Source of the DNA: Cololabis saira
Taxonomy: Eukaryota; Chordata; Actinopteri; Beloniformes; Belonidae
Reading direction: 5' to 3'
Length of the DNA stretch: 64,000 nucleotides
Assembly: GCF_033807715.1 (NCBI RefSeq)
Contig: NC_084590.1
Location: 37,274,005-37,338,004 of the forward strand
The number at the start of each line of letters is the position of its first letter. Positions within the stretch are counted from its first letter, which is position 1. The notes under the pieces were generated by a model. That model was not told the origin of the DNA. It saw only the letters and a program-made list of their open reading frames with translations, and did no database searches. The position numbers and the translations under genes were made by a program. This document shows positions 60,589 through 64,000 of this stretch, one piece after another.

Positions 60589-62252
60589 TGGAGCCAAATC
60601 AAGGCCCAATGTTTTGCTAATTTGAAAATAAAATTTGAACCTGAAAATTCTTTTTTACAGTTTAAATTTTTTTTTTTCGGTATCAGATTTTTTTTTCAAT
60701 TTCAGAACTTTTTATTTCAGTTTCAAATCTTTTTTTTTCGGTTTCACTTCTTTTTTTTCAGTTTACATTTTTTTTTTCAGTTTCAGACTTTTGGCCCCGA
60801 TGTGGCGTGGGGGGCGTGGCATCAACTGAGAGGGCCGTGGCATCATGAGTGACAGCCAGCCCCCGAATCTCGCGCTCAGAAGGCACGCCGATTTTTTCCA
60901 GTGGTCAGCCGCGGTACTGCAACAAAAAATCCCATGGGGCCCAGAAAGCTTTTTTCCCATAGACCGCAATAGTAAAAGAGAAGCCTCTAAAACTGTTCAC
61001 AGGACACCTCCAGCTGTAATCACCGGCTATTACTAATCTTTGTATTCTATATTTTTAAGTCATGGACTTTATATCCGTCAAAAATGTTTTATAACGGCCA
61101 GAAAAGTCAAAGAAAAGTCTCTTTCTGGGCGTGACGTCACGGCTGACGTCACAGCCGTGTCCGTGCATTCCACGGATGTATTATATTAATATATATTATG
61201 TAACTATATTATATTAATACATTAATAATATATGTAATACTATACATGTAATAATATACATTAATTAATATATTATATTAATACATATTATATTAATATT
61301 CGCGTCATTGCCCCGGGGCATGATGGGAGGCCCCAGAGCATCATGGGAGGTGACTCAACTGCGCATGCTCTATGGGCCCGTATACGCGGAAGTAAACCCG
61401 GAAGTCAGGAATTTTTTCGGCGTATGCGCTGGCTGAGCAAAGTGCATTGAAATGAATGGGCGGCCATTTTCAATGTACCATCCAGTTCTATAATACATCC
61501 ATGGTGACAGCATAACAGAGAAGGCGGGGGACGTTCCTCAGTCATGTTGCCTTCAGGAAACATAGGTTGCAGAAGTTATCAGTAGAAGTATGATTCAACA
61601 ATACACCATATTCACGTGATTGGCAGTGGAAAAAACGGATACTAGTGACACATTTCTGTTTAAAAAGCTGTTTTAGACCGTAGGTGGCACCAATCGCAGT
61701 ATAAAAGCAATAAACTATGCCAGACTGTACAGTTCAACAGCCACACTTTAAAGTTTGACATTTCCCACTTCCACATACTACCAAGTACGGTCTAAAACAG
61801 CTAACTAATATCAGTTTTTTCCACTACCAATCACGTGAATATGGTGTATATACAGTGTTGAATCATACTTTTACTGATAACTTCTGCAACCTAAGTTTCC
61901 TGAAGGCAACATGACTGAGGAACGTCCCCCGCCTTCTCTGTTCTGCTGTCACTCATGATGCAACGCCCCCCACGCCACATCGGGGCCAAAAGTCTGAAAC
62001 TGAAAAAAAAAATTTAAACTGAAAAAAAAAGATTTGAAACTGAAAAAAAGAAGTGAAACTGAAAAAAAAAGATGTGAAACAGAAAAAAAAGATCTGAAAC
62101 TGAAAAAAAGATTTGAAACTGAAATAAAAAGTTCTCAAACTGAAAAAAAGATCTGATACCGAAAAAAAAAAATTTAAACTGTAAAAAATAATTTTTAGGT
62201 TCAAATTTTATTTTCAAGTTAGCAAAACTTTTGGCCTTGATTTGGCTCCATA
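60589..62252. mobile_element. Long foldback element (1.66 kb) with a nested insertion
   Basis: TATGGAGCCAAATCAAGGCC at the left is inverted at the right end (GGCCTTGATTTGGCTCCATA); a TA duplication is possible. The arms run inward through poly(T)-CAGTTT / poly(A)-CTGAAA minisatellite, then GATGTGGCGTGGGGGGCGT and GAAGGCGGGGGACGTTCCTC, for roughly 450 bp each. The left arm is interrupted at 60857-61503. No transposase. The phenylalanine-rich frames over the poly(T) are artefacts. Confidence 0.85.
60857..61503. mobile_element. Insertion nested in the left arm of the foldback
   Basis: GTGACAGC occurs directly at 60849-60856 and 61504-61511, and the intact right arm has this sequence once. So about 647 bp was inserted with an 8-bp duplication. 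I see no matching terminal inverted repeats. Inside, GGATGTATTATA (about 61175) and TATAATACATCC (about 61490) are an inverted pair, possibly a further MITE, surrounding A/T-rich sequence. Confidence 0.6.
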
Positions 62253-62610
62253 AACTTAAAGATATATATGCAACAAGAATGGCGCCCCCAACACGAGCAA
62301 CACAAGCAACAAAACGTAACAGAACGCAAGATCAATTTTCTCCACCCAACGTAGTGGGTATCATATGAAACTAGAAAAGCTACACTTTCAGATGATACCG
62401 ACCAGTGGTGTAAAGTAACGAAGTACAAGTACTTCGTTATTGTACTTAAGTAAGATTTTTGAGAATTTGTACTTTTATTGATACTTTCATTTTTCTGTAC
62501 TTTTACTTTTACTTCGTTACATTTTCAAGGAAAAAATCGTACTTTTAATCCGCTATATTTAAAATTGGACACGTCGTTACTCGCTACAAATTAAAGAACA
62601 GCACAGCAGG

Positions 62611-62718
62611 GGCTGATTTATGGTTCCGCGTTATACCGGCGCAGAACTACGGCGTAGGGTACGCAGCGACGCACACCCTACGGCGTAAGGTGTGCGTCGA
62701 TTTAACGCGGAACCATGA
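62611..62718. mobile_element. Palindromic MITE, copy 2 (inside hAT element)
   Basis: GGCTGATTTATGGTTCCGCG at the left, TTTAACGCGGAACCAT at the right, with an ACGGCGTAGGGTACGC-type palindromic centre. Same family as 59627-59739. Confidence 0.8.
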
Positions 62719-62847
62719 GGCGGACGGGAAGGAAGGGGGGCGCGTGAATATACCGAGAAGGAGCCGCAGCTCCCGGGAGAGTTGCGCCGCAGAGGCGGGC
62801 CGGAAGGCCGGAGGAACCGCCGTCGCGTCGAGTACCGATGAGGACTG

Positions 62848-62942
62848 AAGCTTGAATTATGGTTCTGCGTTAAATCGACGCAGAGCCTCGTCGTAGGGTA
62901 CGGGCCCTGCGTTGGTGTAATGCGGAACCATAAATCAGCCTT
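62848..62942. mobile_element. Palindromic MITE, copy 3 (inside hAT element)
   Basis: AAGCTTGAATTATGGTTCTG at the left and GCGGAACCATAAATCAGCCT at the right, about 130 bp after copy 2. The centre is shortened. Confidence 0.8.
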
Positions 62943-63715
62943 GAGCGGCAGCCAACGCGTGTCCATGCGCACCATTCTTTGATTCCACCCCTTCTAAGGT
63001 GGTTTTGGCATTTAAAAGTTCAAAAGTCTCATCCTTTATCAGCTGGGGTTGCTTAATGTTGTCACTGCATACTACAGGCTGGGGGTGGACCTGTCAGCGG
63101 GGCCAACGGGGTACAGCAGCAGTGATGAGCAAAGGGAGAAATTAAAATGGGGTAATGGAAACAAACGCTAAAGGGGTCAGAATAATATCACCATTATTTA
63201 GAGTTGTAAGCAAATTCTTGCATTCTTCATTTCTTTGCAATCCTTTTGAAAATAATTTTGTACTTTGAATTTTGTACTTTGTACTTTTTACTTTTTACTT
63301 TTGTACTTAAGTACATTTTACACCATGTACTTTTGGTACTTTATTATATTTAAGTTGAGGTACTTTTATACTTTTACTTAAGTAATGTTCTTAATGGGTA
63401 CTTTTTACTTTTACTTAAGTAATTTTCAAGCAGAAAATTTGTACTTTTACTTAAGTACAATATTTTTGTACTTTTTCCACCTCTGATACCGACCATCATC
63501 TTTTCTGGGCTGACCACTTCATGCCAATCTCAAAACAAACAAAAAGCCAAAATTCACATTTCACAGACAGCACATCAGATTGCATGTTCATCACAAACTA
63601 CATGTACGTCAGAAAATCCCCAAACTATTCCCACCAAAAGCAGTATATTTTATTTCCTTACCGTTTCGTCGTCATTTTCAGTCTATCCACACCATTCTTT
63701 GACCGAAATTCGAAC

Positions 63716-64000
63716 TTAAAGGGAAAGTTCGGTTTTTTACAACCTGGACCTTATTTCTGGCATTTTTTATGATTGTATACTCACCCAGAGGTGTTTGGTG
63801 TCATTTGGAGTCCTTCGGAAGATATTAGGAGTTTTTTGCGAGCCGCTTCTCCATATAACGGTAGCGCATGAGGGCACCGCGGGACACAGACGATGCAGCG
63901 TCTAAATAACACATGATTGCCGCGAAACTCTTCATTTCTTTTATGAATCACTAGATCTGCTTCCAGGACCTGTTGTCTTCATCCGGGGCTGTCTGTGTAT
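63716..64000. mobile_element. Truncated repeat at the window edge
   Basis: From TTAAAGGGAAAGTTCGGTTT onward the sequence resembles the left end of a common fish MITE. The right end lies outside the window. Confidence 0.45.

Larger units (their letters stand above)
62403..63485. mobile_element. hAT-type element carrying two embedded MITEs
   Basis: Left end CAGTGGTGTAAAGTAACGAA and right end TTTTTCCACCTCTG (inverse CAGAGGTGGAAAAA) are flanked by a perfect 8-bp duplication ATACCGAC (62395-62402 and 63486-63493). The subterminal regions are full of TACTTTTACTTAAGTA words. The middle is G/C-rich because of two palindromic MITE copies. No transposase. Confidence 0.9.

Noticed and set aside
60622..60852. 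Phenylalanine-rich frames (also 61953-62217 on the minus strand) as a membrane protein
   Set aside because: They translate the poly(T)-CAGTTT minisatellite in the arms of a foldback element.

Overview
The window is vertebrate nuclear DNA, almost certainly from a teleost fish and probably a spiny-rayed one. It has a split gene with canonical GT-AG introns, and its interspersed repeats (hAT-type miniature elements, palindromic MITEs, long TTCC/TATC microsatellites) are of kinds common in fish genomes. There is no bacterial, plasmid or phage content, no CRISPR array, no rRNA gene and no convincing tRNA gene.

The only protein-coding gene I can support is the 3' three quarters of roundabout 1 (robo1), on the + strand from 1294 to 44172. 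It is an axon-guidance receptor for Slit ligands. I placed 26 coding exons totalling 4410 bases (1469 codons plus stop). Every junction is GT-AG and the reading frame is unbroken. In order they encode the C-terminal part of Ig2, then Ig3, Ig4, Ig5, three fibronectin type III domains, one transmembrane helix and the cytoplasmic tail with the CC0, CC1 (PTPYATT), CC2 (LPPPP) and CC3 (proline-rich) motifs. The promoter, signal peptide, Ig1 and the start of Ig2 lie to the left of the window. A short last exon (MAES, stop) is followed by a 3' UTR with an AATAAA at 44760.

The introns are small for a vertebrate robo1 and are studded with miniature hAT-type DNA transposons. Nine such elements can be delimited to the base by terminal inverted repeats and 8-bp target-site duplications (3547-4300, 10386-11055, 13440-14059, 16583-17323, 21822-22994, 33657-34527, 37774-38474, 40783-41621, 62403-63485). 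Eight are in robo1 introns, and six of those start within 100 bp downstream of a 5' splice site. Three are siblings of one family, each carrying a long microsatellite between two copies of a ~32-bp direct repeat. One begins 13 nt into its intron.

From about 45 kb to 64 kb I find no gene. This part holds single-copy-looking DNA that may include regulatory elements, a tandem array of ~460-bp units (47507-49270), a (TA)n/(CATA)n block, several palindromic MITEs, a 1.66-kb foldback with a nested insertion (60589-62252), and a truncated repeat at the right edge. The robo1 protein chemistry is well known; the less ordinary content is the transposon landscape and a few splicing and protein-sequence details listed as findings.
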